Positions 1-7,392 of a stretch of DNA of 16,465 nt are shown in pieces. Source of the DNA: CAG-1031 sp964556785 (GTDB lineage Bacteria > Bacteroidota > Bacteroidia > Bacteroidales > Muribaculaceae); NCBI GenBank assembly GCA_964556785.1, contig CAZKXM010000042.1, positions 1-16,465 on the forward strand. Reading direction: 5' to 3'. Below the pieces are notes generated by a model that was not told where the DNA came from, made no database searches, and saw only the letters and a program-made list of their open reading frames with translations. Both the position numbers and the translations under genes were made by a program. Numbering within the stretch: position 1 is the first letter of the stretch; every line of letters starts with the position of its first letter.

Positions 1-88
1 CAACGTTGCCGTTCATAGGCTCCTCAGATGAGCACGACGCAAGAGCTAATGCGCTAAGCGCCAGCGCAGGATAAAGAACTTTCTTCAT
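1..88 (-). CDS. Lipoprotein, N-terminal fragment (cut by window edge)
   Basis: Only the first 29 codons are inside the window, read leftward from an ATG at 88. The peptide begins MKKVLYPALA, a basic start followed by an Ala/Leu-rich hydrophobic segment, and reaches a lipobox LASC with the lipidated cysteine at residue 19. The residues after it (SSEEP) are acidic, resembling the lipoprotein export signal that sends Bacteroidetes lipoproteins to the outer face of the outer membrane; surface exposure is therefore inferred. A matching promoter lies about 45 bases upstream. The gene diverges from the C10 peptidase gene. In Bacteroides fragilis some C10 peptidases sit beside small lipoprotein inhibitors, so an inhibitor role is one possibility, but the body of the protein is outside the window and the function is unknown. 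Confidence 0.8.
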   Translation of the reverse strand, partial: MKKVLYPALALSALALASCSSEEPMNGNV

Positions 89-131
89 TGTTTTAACAGT
101 GTGTTTTGAAATTGTATGATTATTCAATATG

Positions 132-161
132 CAAATATACGTCCTTAATATAAAGTACAAG
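132..161 (-). promoter_or_regulatory. Bacteroidetes-type promoter for the lipoprotein gene
   Basis: On the minus strand the sequence TATATTTG (132-139) is a perfect -7 element of the TAnnTTTG type. CTTG (158-161), 18 bases further upstream, is a three-of-four match to the -33 TTTG element. Transcription would start near 125 and leave a leader of roughly 37 bases before the ATG at 88. The 11-base C tract begins two bases upstream of the -33 element. Confidence 0.6.
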
Positions 162-163
162 CA

Positions 164-174
164 CCCCCCCCCCC
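164..174. repeat. Homopolymeric C(11) tract in a divergent intergenic region
   Basis: Eleven consecutive C residues on the plus strand (G on the minus strand) lie between two divergent genes for exported proteins, directly upstream of the lipoprotein -33 element. Tracts of this length are prone to slipped-strand mispairing in bacteria. No other tract of similar length was noticed in the window. Whether its length varies cannot be seen from one sequence. Confidence 0.9.
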
Positions 175-330
175 GAATATTTAACGATTATTAACTTATC
201 CCTGTCCAAATGTGCACATCGCCGCAGTGGCACAGGGAAATCAACACTAAGATGAACCTCCTTTGAGATAATAATGTTAGACAGAAAAGAATGTTACAAA
301 TCCATCACAAACCCATTCTATATTGACCCT

Positions 331-2604
331 ATGAGAACTATCCGCCTGTTGGGCGCATTAGCCGCACTAACCTCAATTCAGGGCATGGCATCGACCCTTA
401 CCGCCGAGCAAGCCCTCTCGCGTCTGAATAAATGCACTGAGCTGCCTGTATCGGCACCCGGAGTCACGTCCCCACAACTCGCTGCCACCGTCGGGAAACT
501 CTATGTGTTCAACCGCGGCAACGGCTTCATGATTCTTCCGGCTGATGACCGCGCACCTGCCCTGCTGGCCTACTCTGACAGCGGTTCATTTGAACCGGGT
601 AATCCGGGGGTGGAATACTGGATGAACTACTATAATGCCGAACTCGCAGCTCTGCCTGCATCGGCTGCCGAAACAGAGACCGAAACTAAGCGCCCCGAGC
701 GTGTGCCCGTCCAGCCTCTGCTTACCACCCGATGGAATCAGGAAGCGCCTTACAACGATCTCTGCCCGAAAGTGAACGGGCATGAAACCGTGACAGGATG
801 CGTGGCTACGGCAATGTCGCAGGTAATGAAATATCACAACTATCCCCCGAAGGGGAAAGGCACTCACTCCTATCACTGGGAGCCGGGCGACAGTACGCTG
901 AGCTTTGATTACGGTGCAACCACCTTTGAATGGGACAAGATGACCGACACCTATAACAGTGAGTCGACAGCCGAATCGCGCACAGCCGTGGCAACACTGA
1001 TGCTCGCAGCCGGTATCAGCGTCGACATGCACTATGACATTGGCGACAGCGGCGCATCGACAATGGTGATGGGAGCATCGCTGATCGACTATTTCGACTA
1101 TGATAAAGGTCTTTACATGCCCATGCGTCCCTATTACGGGTTGATAGAATGGGAAAACATGATCTATGAGGATCTGTCGCAGGGACTCCCCGTTCTCTAT
1201 GCCGGACAAGGTACGGCCGGAGGGCACCAGTTTGTATGTGACGGCTACAGTTCTGACGGATTCTTCCATTTCAACTGGGGCTGGGGCGGAATGAGCAACG
1301 GCTACTTTCTGCTGACAGCACTGAATCCGGCATCGCTTGGTGTTGGCGGGGGTGCAGGCGGCTTTAACACCGACCAGCAGATTGCTCTGGGTGTACGGCC
1401 TGCCCTTAGTGACTCCGAACCGGTCTATATAATATATAATACAGGTGATTTCACCCCTGAAGCAACAGAGGTAAGCGCCGGTGAGACCCTTCGCTGCAAA
1501 GGAGGATTCTTCAGCTACAGCATGTATGACCTGCCCGAAGGCTCACGCCTCGGAATGAAGATTACATCTGTTGCCGACAACACTGCACGTTTTGTCGAGG
1601 GATTCAACATCAGCGGACTGCCGATGCTCAGAGGCTATGGAGAGGACTTTATTCGCTTCCCCGAGCTTGCCGACGGTGAATATGTGATCACGCCATCGTT
1701 CTACGACGGTAAGAAATGGACTGCTATCCGGTCAGGCCTCGACAACACCAACCGTGTGCTTGCTACGGTTACCGACGGTAAAGCCACTCTGTCATCCCCG
1801 GCATCCGGCACAATAACGGTTGACGATGTGACGGCTCCTGCGGAATTCTACATCGGCCGCGACAATCCGCTGGAGTTCGCGGTAAAGAACGCCGACAGCG
1901 AGGAGTATTACGGTAAGGTTACCCCGGTTCTTCTTAACTCTGCCGGTGAGGAAGTGGCCGCATCCGTTTACCGGCCGGTTGATCTGCTTCCCTATAAAGA
2001 TGAAGCCGTTTCCGACTATATTGCCAACTTCAAAGCTGCCGACGGAGCCACACTGGAACCGGGCACCTATAGCCTCGTGTTCAGGGATGAGGCAGGCAAG
2101 GATGTCAGCACACCTGTTGAAGTAACCCTTGCCGAAGATCCCGGCGAAGCATCGGTAAAGGTAACCGACTTCCACCTCGGCGTGGCCGATCCTGTTGTCG
2201 ACAAGGCTGACGTTAGGTTCGATTTCAAGGTGAGCTGCGAAAGCGGATATTTCACCGACCGGCTGCGAGTGTACATTTTCCCCGGCGATGGCGGACGCGA
2301 TCTTGATAGCGGAATCTCCCCTATGCTCTATCTCGGGGCAGGTGAATCAACCGACACATCCGTATCCATGGACATGACAGACCTTGAGGCAGGCGAATAT
2401 ATGGCAATCGTTTATAAAGGTAGCGAAAGCATTTCAGACCGCGTATTCTTCCATCTCAACGACACACCGTCAGGAATCACCGTCAGTGAAAGCGAACAGC
2501 ATACATCTGACGCGGTTTACAACCTCAACGGCGTCAAGATGGAAACATCTCCCCGACTTCCGGGAATCTACATCGTCAACGGAGAAAAAGTTCTGCTCCG
2601 CTGA
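331..2604 (+). CDS. Secreted streptopain-like C10 family cysteine peptidase
   Basis: The protein is a papain-fold cysteine peptidase of family C10, secreted and made as an inactive precursor. I place the start at ATG 331 because it opens directly on a signal peptide (MRTIRLLGALAALTS, cleavage near residues 18-21); an upstream in-frame ATG at 274 would add 19 polar residues in front of it. Residues about 22-110 resemble the Spi-type inhibitory prodomain. The nucleophile is Cys157 in TGCVATAMSQVMKYH, the catalytic His299 lies in GGHQFVCDGY, and Asn315-Trp316 in HFNWGWGG complete the active site. After residue 350 come about 370 residues that look like beta-sandwich modules. The last 30 residues (pattern YNLNGV...LPGIYIVNGEKV) match a C-terminal tail common on secreted Bacteroidales proteins and resembling a sorting domain. 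Total length is 757 residues, much longer than streptopain (about 400). Its natural substrate is unknown. Confidence 0.9.
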   Translation: MRTIRLLGALAALTSIQGMASTLTAEQALSRLNKCTELPVSAPGVTSPQLAATVGKLYVFNRGNGFMILPADDRAPALLAYSDSGSFEPGNPGVEYWMNYYNAELAALPASAAETETETKRPERVPVQPLLTTRWNQEAPYNDLCPKVNGHETVTGCVATAMSQVMKYHNYPPKGKGTHSYHWEPGDSTLSFDYGATTFEWDKMTDTYNSESTAESRTAVATLMLAAGISVDMHYDIGDSGASTMVMGASLIDYFDYDKGLYMPMRPYYGLIEWENMIYEDLSQGLPVLYAGQGTAGGHQFVCDGYSSDGFFHFNWGWGGMSNGYFLLTALNPASLGVGGGAGGFNTDQQIALGVRPALSDSEPVYIIYNTGDFTPEATEVSAGETLRCKGGFFSYSMYDLPEGSRLGMKITSVADNTARFVEGFNISGLPMLRGYGEDFIRFPELADGEYVITPSFYDGKKWTAIRSGLDNTNRVLATVTDGKATLSSPASGTITVDDVTAPAEFYIGRDNPLEFAVKNADSEEYYGKVTPVLLNSAGEEVAASVYRPVDLLPYKDEAVSDYIANFKAADGATLEPGTYSLVFRDEAGKDVSTPVEVTLAEDPGEASVKVTDFHLGVADPVVDKADVRFDFKVSCESGYFTDRLRVYIFPGDGGRDLDSGISPMLYLGAGESTDTSVSMDMTDLEAGEYMAIVYKGSESISDRVFFHLNDTPSGITVSESEQHTSDAVYNLNGVKMETSPRLPGIYIVNGEKVLLR

Positions 2605-3555
2605 TCAGCACGACACACAATTTACGGGATTGCCGTCAAGAAATGCCTCAAGATTCTTGACGGCAATTTCCATTAGGCGCTCGCGAGCTTCGCGGGTGGC
2701 CCAGGCGATGTGAGGCGTGATGAAGCAATAGCGGGCCGTGAGCAGAGGATTGTCGGCTGCCGGAGGTTCGGTAGAGAGTACGTCGAGCCCGGCAGCGAAA
2801 ATTTTGCCGGCGTTAAGTGCATCGGCCAGCGCCTGCTCATCGACAAGCGGACCGCGACCGGTGTTGATCAGTATCGCATCAGGCTTCATCAGTGAAAGCC
2901 TTTCGGCATTGACGAGATGGCGGGTGGAATCAGTGAGCGGACAATGAAGCGAAACAACGTCGCTAAGGCGGAAGATGTCGACGAGCTCCACCTTCTCGAT
3001 CCAATCAGGCAGATTGGTCTGAGAAGTGAATGCAAGTACGCGCATTCCGAATGCTTTGGCAATTCGCGCCACCGCCTTTCCGATATTGCCCAGACCTACG
3101 ATTCCGAAATTCTTCCCCGACAGTTCGCGCAGCGGAGTGTCCCAATAGCAGAAATCTTCAGAGCGGCTCCAGCGGCCCTGACGGTTCTCGTCGGCATAAT
3201 GCTCGATGCGCGACGTGATGCCCAACAGGTGCGAGAACACCATCTGCGCTACCGATTCGGTGCTGTAAGCCGGGATGTTGGTCACGACGATCCCCCGCTC
3301 GCGTGCGGCTTCTATATCGACAACGTTATAACCAGTGGCGAGAACGCCGATATATTTAAGCAGAGGCAGCGACATGATCGCGTCTCTGGTGAGCACCGTT
3401 TTATTCGTTATCAGCACCTCACTGCCTTCGGCGCGTTCCATCAGCTCGGCCGGTGTGGTGCGGTCAAACACAGTCAGTTCGCCAAGCGATTCAAACTTGC
3501 CCCACGACAGGTCGCCGGGATTGAGGCCAAAACCGTCAAGTACCGTTATCTTCAT
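2605..3555 (-). CDS. D-2-hydroxyacid dehydrogenase (glycerate dehydrogenase/hydroxypyruvate reductase-like)
   Basis: This 316-residue cytosolic enzyme belongs to the D-isomer-specific 2-hydroxyacid dehydrogenases, which interconvert 2-hydroxyacids and 2-ketoacids with a nicotinamide cofactor. The Rossmann loop GLGNIG is at residues 154-159 and the catalytic set is present: Arg234 in NTGRGPLVDE, Glu263 in TEPP and His282 in TPHIAW. The second strand after the loop reads VLAFTSQ, without the acidic residue usual for NAD preference, so NADP use is possible (inference). The closest relatives by motif are glycerate dehydrogenase and hydroxypyruvate reductase, but substrate cannot be read from sequence. 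The gene starts five bases after the SPFH gene ends, so the two are probably cotranscribed. Its stop codon directly abuts that of the convergent C10 peptidase gene. Confidence 0.88.
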   Translation of the reverse strand: MKITVLDGFGLNPGDLSWGKFESLGELTVFDRTTPAELMERAEGSEVLITNKTVLTRDAIMSLPLLKYIGVLATGYNVVDIEAARERGIVVTNIPAYSTESVAQMVFSHLLGITSRIEHYADENRQGRWSRSEDFCYWDTPLRELSGKNFGIVGLGNIGKAVARIAKAFGMRVLAFTSQTNLPDWIEKVELVDIFRLSDVVSLHCPLTDSTRHLVNAERLSLMKPDAILINTGRGPLVDEQALADALNAGKIFAAGLDVLSTEPPAADNPLLTARYCFITPHIAWATREARERLMEIAVKNLEAFLDGNPVNCVSC

Positions 3556-3560
3556 CTGAA

Positions 3561-4433
3561 TCAGGAATTTGTGTTAACAACAGGAGTTGCGGCCTCATCG
3601 GCGCAGAGCACAACGAGCAGATTGCCAACCATTGCGGCGCGATGATCGTTGTCGAGTTTCACCACATTGTGACGCTCAAGATCGTCAAGGGCCATTTTCA
3701 CCATAGTCACGGCACCTTCCACAATCTTTTCGCGAGCCGAGATGATTGCCGAAGCCTGCTGGCGACGCAGCATCACGGCGGCGATCTCAGGCGCATAGGC
3801 CAGATAGTTGATTCTCGCCTCTGTTACCTCGATTCCGGCCATGGCCAGGCGCTCGTTAAGTTTATGGACAAGCTCGGCATTGATTTCCTCGCCCCCTGAG
3901 CGGAGTGTGAGCTGAGTGTCGTTATGACCCTCGCTGTCGTAAGGATAACGGCCGGCAACTTCCCTGAGGGCCGCGTCGCTCTGCACGGAGACGAACTGTG
4001 CCACCGACTGCTTGTCGAGGTCAAACGTAACACGATATGTGTCCTTGATGCGCCACACGAGCACCAGACCGATCAGAATGGGATTACCCACCTTGTCATT
4101 GACCTTGATCGGCTGAACGTCGAGATTGCGGATGCGGAGCGATACCTTTTTCTTGGTCATCAGCGGATTGATCCACCAATAACCAGTGCGTTCAATCGTT
4201 CCGCAATATTTACCGAAGAATATCGTGACGATCGATTCGTTAGGCTCAAGCATGAAGAGGCCCGCCGGAATGAACAGCGAAACCAATCCCACGATTCCGC
4301 AGATCACCATCAGGACAACTGAGTCGGTCATAAACCCGAGAATACATGCCCCGAGAATCAGGAGCCACACCACAAGCATCAGAAAACCGTTGACAATCAA
4401 GCCTGAATAGCTAAATTCATGTTTCTTATCCAT
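3561..4433 (-). CDS. SPFH-domain (stomatin/prohibitin-like) membrane protein
   Basis: The 290-residue protein has two N-terminal membrane helices (about 12-33 and 38-60), then an SPFH/Band 7 domain beginning near LEPNESIVTIFFGKYCGTI (residues 62-80) and ending in a helical, charged stretch (about 180-255) with the RRQQASAIISAREKIVEGAV pattern typical of SPFH coiled regions. Such proteins form oligomeric membrane scaffolds that organise lipid microdomains or regulate membrane proteases; the specific role here is not known. The short C-terminal tail (LLVVLCADEAATPVV) is hydrophobic and then polar. It is the first gene of a two-gene minus-strand unit with the hydroxyacid dehydrogenase and has a TAnnTTTG element about 50 bases upstream. 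No NfeD-type partner gene is adjacent. Confidence 0.85.
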   Translation of the reverse strand: MDKKHEFSYSGLIVNGFLMLVVWLLILGACILGFMTDSVVLMVICGIVGLVSLFIPAGLFMLEPNESIVTIFFGKYCGTIERTGYWWINPLMTKKKVSLRIRNLDVQPIKVNDKVGNPILIGLVLVWRIKDTYRVTFDLDKQSVAQFVSVQSDAALREVAGRYPYDSEGHNDTQLTLRSGGEEINAELVHKLNERLAMAGIEVTEARINYLAYAPEIAAVMLRRQQASAIISAREKIVEGAVTMVKMALDDLERHNVVKLDNDHRAAMVGNLLVVLCADEAATPVVNTNS

Positions 4434-4477
4434 TGCACTGTTATTTGTTCAGGTCAAAGTTAGCAAAAAGAAAATTA

Positions 4478-4509
4478 TTTGGCAAATATAGCCGAAAGTT
4501 ATATTTTTG
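4478..4509 (+). promoter_or_regulatory. Promoter for the DUF4924-type gene
   Basis: TTTG (4478-4481), a 20-base spacer and TATTTTTG (4502-4509) give an exact match to the Bacteroidetes -33/-7 promoter pattern on the plus strand. Transcription would start near 4516, leaving a leader of about 55 bases before the ATG at 4572. Confidence 0.65.
4483..4490 (-). promoter_or_regulatory. -7 element for the SPFH-dehydrogenase unit
   Basis: Read on the minus strand this is TATATTTG, a perfect TAnnTTTG -7 element about 50 bases upstream of the SPFH start codon. A good -33 TTTG was not found at the expected distance. The element lies inside the spacer of the oppositely oriented promoter at 4478-4509, so the two should compete for RNA polymerase. 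Confidence 0.55.
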
Positions 4510-4571
4510 TAATCATGTTTTAACTCCCGGTTGTTATAATGACAAAGTAACCAACTAAAAAACATCCGAGC

Positions 4572-5123
4572 ATGATTATAGCATCGCAGAAACGCAAGGA
4601 AAATATCGCGGAATATCTGCTATATATGTGGCAGATAGAAGATATTATCCGCGCCAACGACCTCGATCTTTCCAAAATTGAAAAAAATGTGATCGACCGT
4701 TACAACCTCACCCCCGAGCAGCGGAAGGAAATGGTGGAATGGTATGAATCGCTGATTGACATGATGCGCCGCGAAGGTGTGGAGAAATCGGGACATCTTC
4801 AGCTGAACAAGAATGTGATCATTCAGCTTGCCGAGCTTCATCAGGCCTTGCTGAAAGACCCGCAGTTTCCCGAATATACGGCTGAATTCTACAAAACTCT
4901 GCCATACATCGTTGAGCTCCGCTCGAAGTCAGGCGACAATCCAGCCGGAGAGCTCGAAACGTGCTTCAACGCGCTCTACGGCATGCTTATGCTCCGTCTT
5001 CAGAAAAAGGAGATCACTCCCGAGACTGAAAATGCCGTCAAGCAGATTTCACGGTTCATTGCTCTTCTTGCCAAGGATTTCCATCTTGACGAGCAGGAAA
5101 AGCTCTTTAAGCGCGACGAATGA
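4572..5123 (+). CDS. DUF4924-type protein of unknown function
   Basis: This 183-residue protein matches my memory of the Bacteroidetes family DUF4924, whose members begin with a pattern such as IAxxxRKxNIAEYLLYMWQIED; here residues 2-24 fit it. It has no signal peptide or membrane helix and looks almost entirely helical, so it is probably cytosolic. Function is unknown. The ATG at 4572 fits the family start and follows a recognisable promoter. The gene lies 55 bases upstream of the RelA/SpoT homologue in the same direction, with no visible terminator between them, so cotranscription is likely. It may therefore be linked to stringent-response physiology, but nothing in the sequence proves this. 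Confidence 0.75.
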   Translation: MIIASQKRKENIAEYLLYMWQIEDIIRANDLDLSKIEKNVIDRYNLTPEQRKEMVEWYESLIDMMRREGVEKSGHLQLNKNVIIQLAELHQALLKDPQFPEYTAEFYKTLPYIVELRSKSGDNPAGELETCFNALYGMLMLRLQKKEITPETENAVKQISRFIALLAKDFHLDEQEKLFKRDE

Positions 5124-5178
5124 CCCTGTAATCGAGACATTATTCCCTACCCCGTAAACTCTACAATCTATTCAATCA

Positions 5179-7392
5179 TTGTCAGCACAACATTTCACGC
5201 CTGAGGAGGCACAGAAGCTACCGTCGCTTGTAAGGCAACTTGCCCGCGATGCTGCATCTGTGAGCCTTCCCGGCGATTTTTCAAAGCTCCGCAAAGCCAT
5301 AACCGACTCTGTAGAAGCCGGATGCTATGCCCGTAACCGTGCCGGAATCAACACTGTTATGCACAACCTGGAGACTTCGCGGATGCTCTGCGAACTCCTC
5401 TCGCCCGACCGCAACATGATTCTGGCCGTAATGCTCTTTCCGGCGGTTCATGGCGGCACACTCACGATCGAGGAACTGACCGAGCAGTGGGGCGACGACG
5501 TGGCACGCCTTGTCGGCGGCCGCATGAAAGTTGCAGGTATTTATGGCAAGCAATCGTCGGTGGAGAGCGACAATTTCAGAAAGCTGCTGCTCACCTTTGC
5601 CGAAGATATAAGGGTGATCATCATAATGATCATCGACAGGCTTGTGCTGATGCGCGCCATCAACCATCATCCTAACGAGAGGATGGTTCGCGACATCGCC
5701 ACCGAGTCGAGTTATCTCTATGCTCCGTTGGCACACCGTCTGGGTCTCTATAAGATTAAAGGAGAGCTTGAGGATCTGTCGCTAAAATACACCAACCGCG
5801 ACATCTACACCAAGATCGCCCACGAGCTGAATCAAACCAAGGATGCCCGCGACCGCTATATAGCCGAGTTCATCGCCCCGGTGAAAAAGAAGCTCGAAGC
5901 CACCGGCCTGAAGTTTGAGATAAAGGGGCGCACAAAGTCAATCAGTTCTATCAGGAACAAGCTGCGGAAACAGCAGATCGAGCTGAAGGACGTCTACGAC
6001 CTTTTTGCAATCCGCATTATTCTTGACGTTCCTGAAGATCGCGAAAAGGCAGAGTGCTGGAACGTCTACTCAATAATCGCCGACATGTACACCCCAAACC
6101 CGGCGCGTCTGAAAGACTGGCTTTCCATCCCGAAAAGCAACGGCTATGAAAGCCTCCACACTACCGTTCAGGGTCCGGGCAACCGCTGGGTGGAGGTGCA
6201 GATACGTACACGGAGGATGGACCTCATAGCTGAAAAAGGACTGGCGGCACACTGGAAATACAAGGGTATCAAGAGCGAGGGAAATCTCGACACGTGGATG
6301 AACAATATCCGCGACATCCTTGAGGCAGGAGCATCAAGCCCGATGGAGCTGATGAAGGACTTCAAGATGGACCTCTATGACAAGGAAGTGTTTGTCTTCA
6401 CTCCCAAGGGCGACCTTTACAAACTGCCGTTCGGCGCAACAGTGCTCGACTTCGCGTTTCACATTCATTCGCGGCTCGGTTGCAGCTGTGTGGGAGCACG
6501 CATTAACGGCCGCAACCAGAAGCTCAACCGCCGACTTGAGAGTGGCGACACAGTGGAGATACTGACATCAGGCACCCAGACACCGCGCGCCGACTGGCTT
6601 AACTTCGTTGTTACCTCAAAAGCCCGCTCCAAGATACGCCAGGCCCTTAACGAACGGGCTAACCGTGCCGCTGACATCGGTAAGGAGACATTCCAGCGCC
6701 GTGCAAAAAACCGCAAGCGCGACATCGACGAGGGCCTGCTGATGCGTCTGATCAAGAAACTCGGCTACAAGACCGTGACCGACTTTTACAGCGCGATCGG
6801 CGAGGAACACCTCGACGCTGCCACAGTGCTTATGGAATATGATGCGCTCGAACACAAAGAGGCCGAGCAGGCTGAAAAGGTGTCGGCCGAGGAGTTCATG
6901 CTTCAGACCCAGCCTGAGGCTGAGCAGACAGCATCGGGAAGCAGCGACACCGTTGTGATCGGCGAGGGGATCAAAGGCATCAACTACAAACTTGCACGTT
7001 GCTGCAACCCGATCTACGGTGACGATGTTTTCGGGTTCATATCAGCCGAAGGTGTCATTAAGATTCACCGCAAGGATTGTCCCAACGCCCGCCATATCAT
7101 TGAAAAATATCCTTACCGGCTGATCCGCACCCGTTGGTCGGGTAAAGCCGGAGAGCAGTTCGGCGCCACGCTATCGGTTGTGGGTAACGACGATATCGGC
7201 ATCGTGACCAATATCACTTCAATTATCACCAAGGAGCGGAATGTCACCCTGCGTAACATATCGATCGATTCACACGACGGTCTGTTCAGAGGCTATCTCG
7301 TTGTCGGAGTAACCAACACCGAAGCGCTCGACAATATCATTCGCAAACTCAAAACAGTTAAAGGCGTTAAAAATGTGCAACGTTCAAACTAA
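5179..7392 (+). CDS. RelA/SpoT-family (p)ppGpp synthetase with a degenerate hydrolase domain
   Basis: A long RSH protein (737 residues) with the family order: HD-type hydrolase region (about 40-190), synthetase (about 230-345), TGS (about 390-455), zinc-finger/helical region (about 600-640) and ACT (about 660-735). The synthetase keeps YDLFAIRI, R310-L-K-D and NGYESLHT (from 321) and should transfer pyrophosphate from ATP to GDP or GTP. The hydrolase looks dead: where active enzymes have HDxxED this one reads FPAVHG (87-92), and the later DRLHNMR is DRLVLMR (153-159). The zinc-finger region keeps Cys608, Cys609, His630 and Cys634, so ribosome-linked control is plausible. The start is TTG 5179: an in-frame stop lies at 5155 and the first in-frame ATG would cut 60 residues of the conserved N-terminus; ATT 5170 is a weaker alternative. 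The next gene overlaps its end. Confidence 0.93.
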   Translation: MSAQHFTPEEAQKLPSLVRQLARDAASVSLPGDFSKLRKAITDSVEAGCYARNRAGINTVMHNLETSRMLCELLSPDRNMILAVMLFPAVHGGTLTIEELTEQWGDDVARLVGGRMKVAGIYGKQSSVESDNFRKLLLTFAEDIRVIIIMIIDRLVLMRAINHHPNERMVRDIATESSYLYAPLAHRLGLYKIKGELEDLSLKYTNRDIYTKIAHELNQTKDARDRYIAEFIAPVKKKLEATGLKFEIKGRTKSISSIRNKLRKQQIELKDVYDLFAIRIILDVPEDREKAECWNVYSIIADMYTPNPARLKDWLSIPKSNGYESLHTTVQGPGNRWVEVQIRTRRMDLIAEKGLAAHWKYKGIKSEGNLDTWMNNIRDILEAGASSPMELMKDFKMDLYDKEVFVFTPKGDLYKLPFGATVLDFAFHIHSRLGCSCVGARINGRNQKLNRRLESGDTVEILTSGTQTPRADWLNFVVTSKARSKIRQALNERANRAADIGKETFQRRAKNRKRDIDEGLLMRLIKKLGYKTVTDFYSAIGEEHLDAATVLMEYDALEHKEAEQAEKVSAEEFMLQTQPEAEQTASGSSDTVVIGEGIKGINYKLARCCNPIYGDDVFGFISAEGVIKIHRKDCPNARHIIEKYPYRLIRTRWSGKAGEQFGATLSVVGNDDIGIVTNITSIITKERNVTLRNISIDSHDGLFRGYLVVGVTNTEALDNIIRKLKTVKGVKNVQRSN

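Noticed and set aside
274..330. Upstream ATG as start of the C10 peptidase
   Set aside because: It would place 19 polar residues before a good signal peptide; ATG 331 begins the signal peptide properly.
586..1269. Long minus-strand open frame opposite the C10 peptidase
   Set aside because: It is antisense to a peptidase with intact catalytic motifs, and its translation has no recognisable pattern.
2917..3645. 242-codon plus-strand open frame opposite the dehydrogenase
   Set aside because: The dehydrogenase on the other strand has all family motifs; this frame also crosses the gene boundary into the SPFH gene and reads as low-quality protein.
5615..5632. Inverted repeat TGATCAT...ATGATCA
   Set aside because: It lies in the RSH coding region where the codons encode a run of Ile and Met; chance explains it better than an operator.
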